A stretch of DNA of 63,095 bases from CAZKNF01 sp964554105 (GCA_964554105.1 CAZKNF010000013.1:1-63095), one strand, 5' to 3'. Counted from the stretch's first letter, positions 1-9,449 are shown. Made by a program: numbers and translations. Notes: generated by a model from the sequence alone, not told the origin.

Positions 1-2931
1 AAATTTAAAAAAGTACGGCTCTTCAAGATCTCGAAAGAGCTCAATATTGCGGTAGATACGCTGGTCCAGCATCTTCAGGATGAGGGCTACGGGTCGGCGC
101 TCACCGGCAAAGGATTGAATGCCTCGATCGTCGAAGAGGACGCCTACGATGAACTGTTGAGTGCATTCGCGGCCGATATGGCCGTGGCTACACGCGTGAA
201 GGAGAAGCGTGCCGCGCGCCGAGCCGAGGTGGGCGACGGTCGCGAGGACGATGAAGCAGAAATCGCGATCGAGGAGACGCCGACCGAGTTAAAGGCGGAT
301 GCCGAAGCTGCTCCTGCTGAGGAGGCGAAGGCCGATACGGAGGACGTAGAGGAGAAAGCGGAAGAGCCGGCCGTTGCCGCCGACGATGTCGAAGTCACCA
401 CGCCGGAGGAACCGGATGAAGCCGAGCCGGAGAAAGCAGCCGAACCTGCAGCACAAGAGGAAGAAGCGCCGCTTGAAGAAGACGTCGAACAAGAGGTTGT
501 TGCCGCTGACGAAGTAGGTCCGGACGAAGAAGCCGAGACGCTTGTTGCTGAGGAACCCGCGGCTGAGGACATTCCTGACGAGACGGTGGTTGAGGAGGCC
601 GCCGCGGAAGCTGAGGTCGAGAGCAAAGCCGCCGCCGAGGCGGAAGCGTCAGCGGAATCGGAAGCGGAAGCGGATGTCGAAGCTGAGCCCGTAGCGGAAA
701 CCGAAACGGAGGCCGAAGCAACTTCAGAAGATGAGGCCGAAGCAGATGTCGATGCCGTTGCCGAAGAGGCTGAGACTGTAGACGCACCAGTGGTCGACGA
801 GAGCCAGGTTCTGTCAGCAAAACGATATCAGCTTGCGGGAACCAAGGTGCTCGGCAGGGTGGACCTGTCGGAGATAGAGGAAGATAAGCCCAAGAAGCGG
901 AAGAGAAAGCGAAAGAGGAAGAAAAAGGCGGCGTCCACGGATGAGGGCAGCGTCAAGATATCTGATGACGCTGCTAAGTCAGGCCGGAAAAAGAAGAGCA
1001 AGCGGAAACGCGGCCCCTCGGTCGACGAGGAGGATGTCGAACAGACGCTGCAGCAAACGCTCCGCGAGCTCGAAATGGGTGCCAGCCGCGCACGTTCACG
1101 CCGCCGCCGCAGCCGCCGAGACCGGCATGCCGAGAGACGGGACCTGCAGCAGGGCGAACGTGATCAGCAGGAGAGCATCCTCCGGGTAACAGAGTTCGTC
1201 TCGACGGGCGAATTGGCCAACCTGATGGACGTTTCCGTCAATGAGGTCATTCAGACGCTGTTCAAGTCGGGGATGATCGTATCGATCAATCAACGGCTGG
1301 ACGCAGATACAATATCCTTCGTCGCCGATGAGTACGACTATGACGTCGAATTCATCACAGAATTCGGCACGGATGACATTGTCATCCAGCCGGACAGCCC
1401 CGACGATCTTCAGGCGCGAGCTCCGATTGTCACGGTCATGGGTCACGTCGATCACGGAAAAACGTCGCTGCTCGATTATATCCGTCGCGCCAACGTGGTG
1501 GCAGGTGAAGCCGGAGGAATAACGCAGCACATCGGAGCCTATCGCGTCGAAGTATCCGAAGGACGTGAGATCACGTTTTTAGATACGCCGGGCCACGAAG
1601 CGTTTACCGCTATGCGTGCACGCGGCGCGAAAGTAACCGACGTCGTGATCCTCGTCGTGGCTGCCGACGATGCGGTAATGCCGCAGACGGTCGAGGCCAT
1701 CAATCACGCTCGAGCCGCCGAAGTGCCGATGCTGGTCGCAATCAACAAGATCGACAAGCCCGATTCCAATCCGGAAAGGGTTATGCAGCAGCTTGCGGAC
1801 CAGAACGTGCTCGTCGAGCAGTATGGTGGGAAGATTCAGCATGCGCTCGTATCTGCGATGACGGGCGAAGGGATCGACGACCTCCTCGAGAAGGTGCTGC
1901 TTGAAGCGGAGCTTCTCGAAGTCCAGGCGAACCCAAACCGAAATGCAGATGGCGTCGTTATCGAAGCCCGCCTCGAGAAAGGTCGCGGCAATATTGCCAC
2001 GGTGCTCGTTCGAAACGGCTCGCTGAGGGTCGGTCAGCCGTTTATTGCCGGTATTCACAGTGGGCGTGTTCGCGCGATGTTCGACGAACGCGACAACAGA
2101 ATCGACGAGGCCGGTCCTTCGCAGCCAGCGCTTGTTCTCGGGTTTGACGGTGCACCTGAAGCGGGTGACCAGTTTATCGTTCTCGATGATGAGAAAGAAG
2201 TTAAAGAGATTTCGGCGCGGCGGCAGCAGATCCATCGCGAACAGGCGCTGCGTCAGAAAAAGCATATCACACTCGACGAAATCGGAAGGCGTCTCGCGCT
2301 CGGCGATTTCCAGGAGCTTAACCTTATCATCAAGGGAGACGTAGGCGGCTCGGTAGAGGCACTCGCTGACTCGCTGCAAAAGCTGAGCACCGAAGAAGTG
2401 GCCCTCAGCATCATTCACCGTGGCGTGGGCGCCATCACGGAAAGTGACGTGATGCTCGCCTCAGCCTCGGATGCCGTTATCATCGGCTTCCAGGTGCGTC
2501 CCGATCCGGGTGCGCGGCAGCTTGCCGAGCGTGAAGAGATCGATATCCGAATGTACTCCGTTATCTATGATGCGATCGAGGATGTCCGCGACGCACTAGA
2601 GGGGCTACTTTCACCGGAAGAGAAAGAAATTGTCCTGGGTACAGCGGAAGTCCGCGACATCTTCAAGGTGCCGAAGGTCGGTACCGTGGCCGGATGTTAT
2701 GTGGTCGAAGGCAAGATTCGTCGCAACGACGATATTCGCGTGATACGAGACGGCGTCGTGATCTACGATGGTGATATCTCTTCGTTGAAACGCTTCAAAG
2801 ATGACGTGCGCGAGGTTCAGAATGGATACGAATGCGGTATCTCAGTGGAGAACTTCAACGACATCAAGGTCGGCGATCATCTCGAAGGCTACGAAATCGT
2901 CGAAGAGAGACGTACACTGGAGTTGCAGTAA
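1..2931 (+). CDS. infB: Translation initiation factor IF-2, 5' partial
   Basis: GTPase that places initiator tRNA on the 30S subunit. The reading frame is open from base 1, and the first codons give an IF-2 N-terminal helical domain (KVRLFKISKELNIAVDTL), so the start lies just outside the window. A very acidic Glu/Ala/Val-rich stretch (bases about 240-800) and then a Lys/Arg-rich stretch (about 890-1120) precede the GTPase domain. The G1 motif GHVDHGKTS is at 1441-1467, G3 DTPGHEAF starts at 1582 and G4 NKID is at 1744-1755, followed by the usual beta-barrel and C-terminal tRNA-binding domains. It is the first gene of an infB-rbfA-truB-ribF-rpsO-pnp cluster. The assignment is certain; the acidic linker is longer than in most bacteria but usual for Bacteroidota-like IF-2. 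Confidence 0.97.
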   Translation, partial: KFKKVRLFKISKELNIAVDTLVQHLQDEGYGSALTGKGLNASIVEEDAYDELLSAFAADMAVATRVKEKRAARRAEVGDGREDDEAEIAIEETPTELKADAEAAPAEEAKADTEDVEEKAEEPAVAADDVEVTTPEEPDEAEPEKAAEPAAQEEEAPLEEDVEQEVVAADEVGPDEEAETLVAEEPAAEDIPDETVVEEAAAEAEVESKAAAEAEASAESEAEADVEAEPVAETETEAEATSEDEAEADVDAVAEEAETVDAPVVDESQVLSAKRYQLAGTKVLGRVDLSEIEEDKPKKRKRKRKRKKKAASTDEGSVKISDDAAKSGRKKKSKRKRGPSVDEEDVEQTLQQTLRELEMGASRARSRRRRSRRDRHAERRDLQQGERDQQESILRVTEFVSTGELANLMDVSVNEVIQTLFKSGMIVSINQRLDADTISFVADEYDYDVEFITEFGTDDIVIQPDSPDDLQARAPIVTVMGHVDHGKTSLLDYIRRANVVAGEAGGITQHIGAYRVEVSEGREITFLDTPGHEAFTAMRARGAKVTDVVILVVAADDAVMPQTVEAINHARAAEVPMLVAINKIDKPDSNPERVMQQLADQNVLVEQYGGKIQHALVSAMTGEGIDDLLEKVLLEAELLEVQANPNRNADGVVIEARLEKGRGNIATVLVRNGSLRVGQPFIAGIHSGRVRAMFDERDNRIDEAGPSQPALVLGFDGAPEAGDQFIVLDDEKEVKEISARRQQIHREQALRQKKHITLDEIGRRLALGDFQELNLIIKGDVGGSVEALADSLQKLSTEEVALSIIHRGVGAITESDVMLASASDAVIIGFQVRPDPGARQLAEREEIDIRMYSVIYDAIEDVRDALEGLLSPEEKEIVLGTAEVRDIFKVPKVGTVAGCYVVEGKIRRNDDIRVIRDGVVIYDGDISSLKRFKDDVREVQNGYECGISVENFNDIKVGDHLEGYEIVEERRTLELQ

Positions 2932-2969
2932 CTCGGGCCGACCTGAGCCTAACTTTGTAGCGTCGCCAG

Positions 2970-2992
2970 ACTGACCCGTCGGGCCCGTCAGT
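2970..2992 (+). other. Small hairpin between infB and rbfA
   Basis: A 6-bp stem (ACTGAC with GTCAGT) encloses a GC-rich loop. Only three T residues follow, so it is a poor intrinsic terminator. It may be an mRNA processing or attenuation element inside the cluster, or it may have no function. Confidence 0.25.
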
Positions 2993-3041
2993 TTCCGATA
3001 GCCTGCCACTCGTATTTTACGCCTATCCCGAACGTTGTCTC

Positions 3042-3416
3042 ATGAGTTTGCGAACCGCGCGTGTTTCAAAGCTGCTGCAGCGGGAGATAGCGGATATTCT
3101 CCAGACAGAATTTGCAGGACAGCTTCCTACGTTGGTCACGGTCACGAATGTGCGGGTGACGAAAGATCTTTCGATAGCTTATGTGGATGTAAGCGTCTAT
3201 GGAGAAGAGCTGACGCAGCGCCAATCTGCGTTCCGCCACCTAGACGATCTGACGGTTCAAATTCGTTCGTCGCTGGCAGACAGAATTCGCCACCAACTCC
3301 GAATCATTCCAGAGCTACGCTTCTTCCTCGATGAATCCATTCACGAAGCGAAGAAGATGGACGACTTGTTCGACCGGATACGGGCGGAACGCGAAAGAAG
3401 ACAAGCGGATTCTTGA
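3042..3416 (+). CDS. rbfA: 30S ribosome-binding factor A
   Basis: Small KH-fold protein of 124 residues that binds the 30S precursor and helps mature the 5' end of 16S rRNA. The N-terminal motif RTARVSKLLQREIADIL and the C-terminal pattern RIIPELRFFLDESI are those of RbfA, and the length is normal. It sits between infB and truB, its usual place, about 110 bases after infB. The ATG at 3042 begins the conserved sequence at once, so the start is well supported. A second frame in the same DNA (starting at 3035) is a shadow. Confidence 0.95.
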   Translation: MSLRTARVSKLLQREIADILQTEFAGQLPTLVTVTNVRVTKDLSIAYVDVSVYGEELTQRQSAFRHLDDLTVQIRSSLADRIRHQLRIIPELRFFLDESIHEAKKMDDLFDRIRAERERRQADS

Positions 3417-3427
3417 ACGAAGGCCGT

Positions 3428-4168
3428 ATGGGCAGCAATCATATCCGAGATATCGCACTCGATGACGTCGTCTGCGGCCCGCCCGTGCTTCCCGAATCGT
3501 TCGAACGGATCGTTCTCCCGATCGACAAACCATCAGGATGGACGTCCTTCGACGTTCTGAGACGACTCAGGCGCGTTCTGAGTATCCGGAAGATGGGGCA
3601 CGCCGGTACGCTTGATCCCATCGCCACAGGTCTGCTCATCGTCCTTGTCGGACGCGCCACGAAGCTCCAGGACCGGTTTATGAATCTCGGCAAGGAGTAC
3701 GAAGGCGTACTTCGGCTGGGCGAAGTCACGGCATCGTTCGATGCTGAAACGGAGGTGGAGGAGCGGTTCGATTGGACGGCGGTCACTGACGAGGATCTCG
3801 ATAGGGCGCGACGGACGTTCGTCGGGTCCATCACTCAGCACACACCAGTGTATTCAGCCGTGAAGGTTGGTGGTGAAAGGCTCTATAAGAAAGCCCGGCG
3901 TGGTGAAGACGTCGTGACGCCCGTACGAATGGTGACGATCGATGAATTTACGCTGACGGGTCGTCGGGGCTCGGACGTTGCGTTCAAGGTGCGGTGTTCG
4001 AAGGGCACGTACATTCGAAGTCTCGCACATGAGTTCGGACAGGCCGTTGGCGTGGGAGCCCACCTAGTGGATCTTCGACGAACGGCGATCGGAAAGTTTT
4101 CTATTTACAACGCGTGGCAGATTCCCGAGATCGAATCCGCCGTCTCGAACTCCGTTGAGAACAGCTAA
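3428..4168 (+). CDS. truB: tRNA pseudouridine(55) synthase
   Basis: Converts U55 of the tRNA T-loop to pseudouridine. The catalytic motif GHAGTLDPIATGLL carries the essential Asp, the N-terminal motif LPIDKPSGWTSFDV is typical, and KGTYIRSLAHEFG marks the later conserved block. The ATG at 3428 gives 246 residues; a TTG at 3413 overlapping the rbfA stop would add five residues and is less likely. AAGG lies four to eight bases before the ATG. The gene is translationally close to rbfA, which suggests one mRNA. Confidence 0.95.
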   Translation: MGSNHIRDIALDDVVCGPPVLPESFERIVLPIDKPSGWTSFDVLRRLRRVLSIRKMGHAGTLDPIATGLLIVLVGRATKLQDRFMNLGKEYEGVLRLGEVTASFDAETEVEERFDWTAVTDEDLDRARRTFVGSITQHTPVYSAVKVGGERLYKKARRGEDVVTPVRMVTIDEFTLTGRRGSDVAFKVRCSKGTYIRSLAHEFGQAVGVGAHLVDLRRTAIGKFSIYNAWQIPEIESAVSNSVENS

Positions 4169-4183
4169 GACGCAACGCCCCGG

Positions 4184-5140
4184 ATGAAGCGACAGTACGG
4201 TCTCGACCAAATCGAGAGAGATGCGTCCTCGGTCGTCACCGTCGGCACATTCGACGGCGTGCACGTCGGGCACCGCGCCATCATTCGCTATCTCGTTCGG
4301 CGGGCAAGTGAGCGCGAAGGGACCAGCGCGGTCGTCAGTTTCGATCCACATCCGCGTGAAATCGTTCATGGAGACGAGATACCGCTCTTGACGACTGTCG
4401 AGGAGCGCGCCGAGCTAATCGAGCAGCTCGGAATCGACCGCTTTGTCGTGATTCCTTTTACATTGGAGTTTTCGACCCTCCAGGCAGAAGACTTCGTACG
4501 CGATATTCTTGTTCAACGGATCGGGCTGCGAGAAATCGTCATCGGCTACGACCACGCATTCGGCCGAAATCGCCGCGGTGATGCTGATCTGTTAGGAGAG
4601 CTCGGGCAGATACATGGATTTGCCGTGGATGTCATTCCACCTCAAGTGGTCGAAAAACACGTTGTCTCATCAACAGAGATTCGCGACGCTCTGGTCGGGA
4701 CCGGAGACGTTCGACGTGCCCGAGAACTACTCGGACGAAACTACAGTCTCTCAGGCAACGTCGTCGAGGGCGACGGACGAGGAAGACAGATCGGCTTTCC
4801 CACCGCGAATCTCACGGTCGATCATCCGCGAAAGGTGATACCCGCTATTGGTGTCTATGCCGTACGAGTTTACGTTCCGCCTGAGAACGAGCGACCACGA
4901 TCTGCGAGAACATACAGCGGAATGATGAACATTGGACGGCGTCCCACTTTTGATAATGGAGAAGTTCTTCTCGAGGTTCATCTACTGGATTTCGATGGCG
5001 ACCTGTATGGCCGACATCTTCGCGTAGAATTCGTTGAGAAGATGCGCGATGAACGCAAGTTTGATTCGGTAGAGGCGCTTACCGAGCAACTTTCTCGAGA
5101 TCGGCTGCGTTGTATCCAACTGCTCGGCGCGGTCAGCTAG
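4184..5140 (+). CDS. ribF: Bifunctional riboflavin kinase/FAD synthetase
   Basis: Phosphorylates riboflavin to FMN and adenylylates FMN to FAD. The N-terminal FAD synthetase half has the nucleotidyltransferase motif GTFDGVHVGH (residues 21-30), and the C-terminal kinase half has GDGRGRQIGFPTANL. The length of 318 residues is normal. It starts 15 bases after truB, the common truB-ribF arrangement. I see no FMN riboswitch in front of it. Confidence 0.96.
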   Translation: MKRQYGLDQIERDASSVVTVGTFDGVHVGHRAIIRYLVRRASEREGTSAVVSFDPHPREIVHGDEIPLLTTVEERAELIEQLGIDRFVVIPFTLEFSTLQAEDFVRDILVQRIGLREIVIGYDHAFGRNRRGDADLLGELGQIHGFAVDVIPPQVVEKHVVSSTEIRDALVGTGDVRRARELLGRNYSLSGNVVEGDGRGRQIGFPTANLTVDHPRKVIPAIGVYAVRVYVPPENERPRSARTYSGMMNIGRRPTFDNGEVLLEVHLLDFDGDLYGRHLRVEFVEKMRDERKFDSVEALTEQLSRDRLRCIQLLGAVS

Positions 5141-5317
5141 GTGGATTGTGCTATGCACTGGTTCAATCCGGCAGATCGTCAAGTTTCAGCATCCATGTTT
5201 CAATCATCAGGTTACTTGGATCGAGCAATTGAAGCGCAAGAACGTGGAACCTGAAACGCGTAATCTGGAGTCGCCCCTGTTCTTCTTTACGATGGTATAA
5301 TCTAAAGAGGATCTAAC

Positions 5318-5584
5318 ATGATCACAAAGGACGGTAAGCAAGAGCTGGTAGAGAAGTTCGGTAAGGACGGTAGCGATACTGGTGCGCCGGAGGTTCAGAT
5401 CGCCATCTTCTCTACTCGCATTAACGAGCTGACGGAGCATTTAAAGAATCATCCTAAAGACCATTCGACGAGGCGAGGGCTGCTTAAGCTCGTCGGTAAA
5501 CGACGACGCCTGTTGAATTATCTGATGGATCGGCACATCGATCGATATCGGTCCATCATCGCGGAACTGGGAATTCGAAAATAG
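5318..5584 (+). CDS. rpsO: 30S ribosomal protein S15
   Basis: Primary 16S rRNA-binding protein of the small-subunit platform. The 88 residues match S15 throughout, with GSPEVQI-like GAPEVQI, the LTEHLKNHPKDHSTRRGLL block and RRRLLNYL. AAAGAGG at 5304-5310 is a good Shine-Dalgarno sequence seven bases before the ATG. In many bacteria S15 represses its own translation through the leader; the 177-base leader region here (5141-5317) could hold such an element, but I could not recognise a defined fold. A strong hairpin follows the gene. Confidence 0.97.
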   Translation: MITKDGKQELVEKFGKDGSDTGAPEVQIAIFSTRINELTEHLKNHPKDHSTRRGLLKLVGKRRRLLNYLMDRHIDRYRSIIAELGIRK

Positions 5585-5601
5585 TGTTGATCGAACGCCG
5601 T

Positions 5602-5630
5602 ACGGCATCCTCCGATTCAGAGGATGCCGT
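5602..5630 (+). terminator. Intrinsic terminator after rpsO
   Basis: Perfect 11-bp stem (ACGGCATCCTC with GAGGATGCCGT) and a 7-base loop, followed by a moderately T-rich tail (TGCGTTATTG). It lies 18 bases after the rpsO stop. The weak T-tract could allow partial readthrough into pnp. Confidence 0.8.
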
Positions 5631-5759
5631 TGCGTTATTGTAGGTACCCCTCGCATTCACCTTCGCGTTTTTTCAGCATCCCTGGAATGACGCTGCGCAG
5701 TATGCTGATGTGTAGAACGAAGAAATCACGTAGTCAATTGTACTGAGAAAGAGAGCGAA

Positions 5760-8027
5760 ATGTCAGAAGCAAAAGTTCAGAAGATCGAGATTGCACCCGG
5801 CAAGACGGTGTCGCTGGAAACAGGACGTCTTGCAAAACAGGCCGGAGGTTCGGTCGTCGTCCGCCAGGGTGATACTATGGTGCTTTGCACGGCCGTCATG
5901 TCTAAGGACGTACGATCAGAGCAAAGTTTTTTCCCCCTGACGGTCGACTATCGAGAGAAGTTTTCGGCAGGTGGTAAGATTCCAGGCGGATTTATCAAAC
6001 GCGAGGGGCGTCCCACCGATAAAGAAACCCTCTCTTCAAGACTGATCGATCGGGCCATCCGCCCGCTCTTTCCCGACGGGTTTTTCCACGAAACCCAGAT
6101 TATTGCCTTCGTCCTCTCGGCCGACGACGAATATGATGCCGACGTGCTCGCTGGGCTCGGTGCATCGGCTGCCTTGCTGCTTGCAGGAGCGCCGTTCGAC
6201 GGGCCCATCGCCGAGGTGCGTATAGGACGCGCCGACGGGGAGTTTGTCGTTAATCCGACGATGGAGGAGACAGAACAATCAGACATCGACCTGATCGTGG
6301 CCGGCAAGGAAGATGCCATCGTGATGGTGGAAGGCGAAATGAAGGAACTCTCCGAGGAGGATCTTCTGGAAGCCCTTGACGTCGCGCATGCGGCGATTCA
6401 GAAGATGTGTCGGGCACAGCACGATCTCGTCAACGCGGTCGGACAACCCAAACCTTTCGAGTCGAAGCTGATAACGCTGCCCGACGGCATTTTGGATCGC
6501 GTCCGCGACTTACTGCGCGGCCGCATTAAGGAGCATCTGCTGCTGCCTTACGACAAGGAGACGTTTTATGACGGCATCCGCGACATTAAGGAAGCGGTGG
6601 TAAGTGAGCTGCTCGGTGAAGATAATCCTGACCTCGGACAGATCAGAGCGGAGGCGACCGAGGAGGGCTACACCGAGAAGCAGATTCGCCAGGCGGTAGG
6701 CGTGATCGAGAAGCAGGAGATGCGCGAAATGATCCTGAGCGAAAAAAAGCGCCTCGACGGCCGTGGTCTCGACGACATCCGCGATATCTGGGTAGAGGTG
6801 GGATACCTTCCGCGCGTCCATGGCTCCGCCATTTTCACGCGCGGCGAGACGCAGGTGCTCGCGTCCGTTACGCTCGGAACCGGTCGCGATGTTCAGGCCG
6901 TCGATCAGGTATTCGATACGGAGGATAAGCGATTCTATCTGCATTATCTATTTCCGCCGTTTTCGGTCGGTGAAGCGAGATTCCTCCGCGGCGCGAGCCG
7001 CAGGGAAGTCGGTCACGGCATGCTGGCGGAGCGGGCGCTCTCGTCGGTTCTTCCAGATCACGAGGACTTCCCTTACACGATTCGGCTAAACGCCGACGTG
7101 CTCGAGTCGAATGGCTCATCCTCGATGGCGTCTGTGTGCTCCGGTTCGCTTGCTATGATGGATGCGGGCGTTCCTCTTAAGAAGCCCGTCGCCGGCATCG
7201 CAATGGGTCTTATCAAGGAGGGTGATCGGACGGCCGTGCTGACCGACATCCTTGGCACCGAAGACCATCTTGGTGACCTGGATTTCAAACTGACCGGTAC
7301 GCGCGACGGAATCACCGCATGTCAGATGGATATGAAAATCGCGGGGCTGACGAGGGATTTGCTTCGAACCGCCCTCGACCGTGCCCGCGATGCCAGGGAA
7401 CACATTCTGGATATCATGGATCGGACACTCTCCGAGTCGAGAACAGAGCTCTCTTCGTTCGCACCTCGTCTTACGCAGCTTGCAATCGACGCCGAGTTCA
7501 TCGGTGCCGTCATTGGTCCTGGTGGAAAGATCATTCAGGGAATTCAGCGCGATACGAATACGTCAGTCGAAATCGAGGAGCGCGACGGAAAGGGCTACAT
7601 TACGATCGCGGCGACGAATCAGGCAGATGCGGAGGCCGCCATCGCCATCCTGAAGGGCATTGTGACCGTTCCCGAAGCCGGAGAGGTCTATGACGGCACT
7701 GTCAAGAACATCCAGAGCTTCGGAGCTATAATCGAAATACTTCCAGGCAAGGAAGGCCTGCTGCATATCTCTGAGCTCGATCACGGATACGTCGAGCGCG
7801 TAGAGGATTACCTGCAGGTCGGTGATAAGGTCAAAGTCCAGCTTATCGAGGTTCGTGACGACGGCAGGCTTCGCTTAAGTCGTAAACCGTTCCTTCCTGC
7901 GCCGGAGAATGGCCAGGGTGAAAGCCGCGGAGGTCGTGACGGCGGAAGCGGCGGCGGAGGCGGTAGTCGACGCGGCGGCGGAGGCGGTGGTCGCGGACGT
8001 GACGGTAACCGAGGCGGCCGCCAATAG
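5760..8027 (+). CDS. pnp: Polyribonucleotide nucleotidyltransferase (PNPase)
   Basis: Phosphorolytic 3'-5' exoribonuclease of mRNA decay. Two RNase PH domains (about residues 10-230 and 310-545) flank the helical PNPase domain. A KH domain with IGPGGKIIQGIQ (from about residue 583) and an S1 domain (about 640-710, with GLLHISEL) follow. The last 40 residues form an Arg-Gly-Gly-rich, low-complexity tail that could bind RNA or protein. The length is 755 residues. It follows rpsO as in many bacteria; a 7-bp hairpin (5673-5708) in the leader recalls pnp autoregulation sites but is weak. Confidence 0.97.
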   Translation: MSEAKVQKIEIAPGKTVSLETGRLAKQAGGSVVVRQGDTMVLCTAVMSKDVRSEQSFFPLTVDYREKFSAGGKIPGGFIKREGRPTDKETLSSRLIDRAIRPLFPDGFFHETQIIAFVLSADDEYDADVLAGLGASAALLLAGAPFDGPIAEVRIGRADGEFVVNPTMEETEQSDIDLIVAGKEDAIVMVEGEMKELSEEDLLEALDVAHAAIQKMCRAQHDLVNAVGQPKPFESKLITLPDGILDRVRDLLRGRIKEHLLLPYDKETFYDGIRDIKEAVVSELLGEDNPDLGQIRAEATEEGYTEKQIRQAVGVIEKQEMREMILSEKKRLDGRGLDDIRDIWVEVGYLPRVHGSAIFTRGETQVLASVTLGTGRDVQAVDQVFDTEDKRFYLHYLFPPFSVGEARFLRGASRREVGHGMLAERALSSVLPDHEDFPYTIRLNADVLESNGSSSMASVCSGSLAMMDAGVPLKKPVAGIAMGLIKEGDRTAVLTDILGTEDHLGDLDFKLTGTRDGITACQMDMKIAGLTRDLLRTALDRARDAREHILDIMDRTLSESRTELSSFAPRLTQLAIDAEFIGAVIGPGGKIIQGIQRDTNTSVEIEERDGKGYITIAATNQADAEAAIAILKGIVTVPEAGEVYDGTVKNIQSFGAIIEILPGKEGLLHISELDHGYVERVEDYLQVGDKVKVQLIEVRDDGRLRLSRKPFLPAPENGQGESRGGRDGGSGGGGGSRRGGGGGGRGRDGNRGGRQ

Positions 8028-8059
8028 GCCACATCGGATGCGTTCAGTCTTTGAGCGCT

Positions 8060-8145
8060 GAGGATCGAAGATCGAGAAGAGTGGATCGAGAGCGCATCAC
8101 CGAATCGCACTCGATCTTCGGCTCTCGACCTTCGATCCTCGTTTT
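8060..8145 (+). terminator. Terminator after pnp, with two competing hairpins
   Basis: The left arm 8060-8077 (GAGGATCGAAG then TCGAGA) pairs with 8122-8140 with one mismatch, and GTTTTAT follows, so it can act as a terminator. The left arm part CGAAGATCGAG (8065-8075) also pairs perfectly over 11 bp with CTCGATCTTCG (8110-8120), which lies inside the loop of the first hairpin. The two folds exclude each other. The structure ends three bases before the first possible start of the M16 gene. Confidence 0.65.
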
Positions 8146-8147
8146 AT

Positions 8148-9419
8148 ATGCCTGATATGGAGTCTGTGAGTAAGTCAAGCAATACATATCCTCATTTCCA
8201 GAAGAGTACGCTGGACAATGGCGTCCGAGTGATCAGTGAAACGATCCCATCGGTACGGTCGATCTCTGTCGGTGTGTGGGTCTTCACTGGTAGCCGGGAC
8301 GAGAATTTCGATGAAAGCGGCATCAGCCATTTTATCGAGCATATGGTGTTTAAAGGCACTAAGAAGCGCCGAATGCACCATATCGCACAGAGGATGGAAG
8401 CCGTAGGCGGATACCTCAATGCATTCACGAGCAAGGAGTACACCTGCTATTACGCCCGTTCTCTCGACGAACACCTTGACCGCGCGATCGACACCGTCTG
8501 TGATCTCATTCTGTCTCCGAACTTTCCGGAAAAGGACTTAGAGAGGGAGAAGGATGTCGTCCTCGAAGAGATGAAGATGTATGAGGATAATCCGGAAGAC
8601 CTGATCTTCGATAGATTTGAATCCGTCATCTACGATCAACACGAACTCGGCCGACCGATCATCGGATTGCCGGAAACGGTTACCTCGTTCTCGCGAAATC
8701 AACTGTTTGAGTATTTGGATCGGCAGTATGCTCCCAACGCCATCGTCCTGGCTGTCGCAGGAAATGCCGAGCATGCGGACGTAGTTCGGTTCGCCAGAAA
8801 GGCATTCGCCTCGGACCGCGAAACCGGGCGGCCGAGCCCGCGGGTGCCGGTAAACGGCTATATACCGCGACAGGTGGAAGAAGAACGACCCATTCAACAG
8901 GCGCATCTCGTCGTCGGAACGCGCGGTATAGACATCTATGACGACGATCGGGTGGCGCTCAGCGTGCTCAACACGATTCTTGGAGGCGGCATGTCCAGCC
9001 GCTTGAATCAGAATATTCGCGAAAAGTACGGATACTGCTACAGCGTGTATTCATTCCTCAATATGCACTCGGACACCGGGGACTTCGGCGTGTATATGGG
9101 TACGGATGCGCACAAGATCGAACGAGCGAAGAACCTTATCTTCAAGGAGCTTGAAAAGCTTGCGGATAAGCCGGTGAGCGGCCGTACACTCAGCCAGGCA
9201 AAGAGCCAGGTCAAGGGCTCGGTAATGCTGGGGCTGGAAAGTATGAGCAACCGAATGATGCGAATCGGACGCCAAGAGCTCTATTTCAAACGTTACATAA
9301 CGCTCGACGAGATCACTGAGGATGTCGAAAGAGTAACTGCTGACGACGTGCGGCGTGTCGCGAAAATGCTTTTTGATCGACAAGATTTCTCAAGCGTCGT
9401 ATTAGTGCCGAAAGACTGA
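8148..9419 (+). CDS. M16 family zinc metallopeptidase
   Basis: Pitrilysin-type peptidase of the processing-peptidase-like M16B group. The inverted zinc motif HFIEH is at residues 61-65, with the third ligand expected at the EE pair 140-141 (VVLEEM), the normal spacing. The later RxxxY-type region (GMSSRLNQNIREKYGYCYSVYS) is conserved too. The 423 residues fit a single two-domain half. The ATG at 8148 sits immediately after the pnp terminator, so the ATG at 8157 or GTG at 8166 may be the real start; the conserved part begins only at residue 17. No signal peptide is visible. Role probably peptide clearance. Confidence 0.93.
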   Translation: MPDMESVSKSSNTYPHFQKSTLDNGVRVISETIPSVRSISVGVWVFTGSRDENFDESGISHFIEHMVFKGTKKRRMHHIAQRMEAVGGYLNAFTSKEYTCYYARSLDEHLDRAIDTVCDLILSPNFPEKDLEREKDVVLEEMKMYEDNPEDLIFDRFESVIYDQHELGRPIIGLPETVTSFSRNQLFEYLDRQYAPNAIVLAVAGNAEHADVVRFARKAFASDRETGRPSPRVPVNGYIPRQVEEERPIQQAHLVVGTRGIDIYDDDRVALSVLNTILGGGMSSRLNQNIREKYGYCYSVYSFLNMHSDTGDFGVYMGTDAHKIERAKNLIFKELEKLADKPVSGRTLSQAKSQVKGSVMLGLESMSNRMMRIGRQELYFKRYITLDEITEDVERVTADDVRRVAKMLFDRQDFSSVVLVPKD

Positions 9420-9449
9420 ACAGATCGTCCGCCATCAGACCCAACTGAA

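Noticed and set aside
1579..2418. 279-codon frame on the minus strand inside infB
   Set aside because: It lies wholly within a certain gene, shows no family motif and is a shadow of GC-rich codon use. Similar frames at 144-626, 17493-18281, 23052-23846 and 61381-62265 were rejected for the same reason.
5296..5301. TATAAT box before rpsO
   Set aside because: It is only 17 bases from the start codon, overlaps no -35 element at normal spacing, and would leave almost no leader, so I do not call it a promoter.
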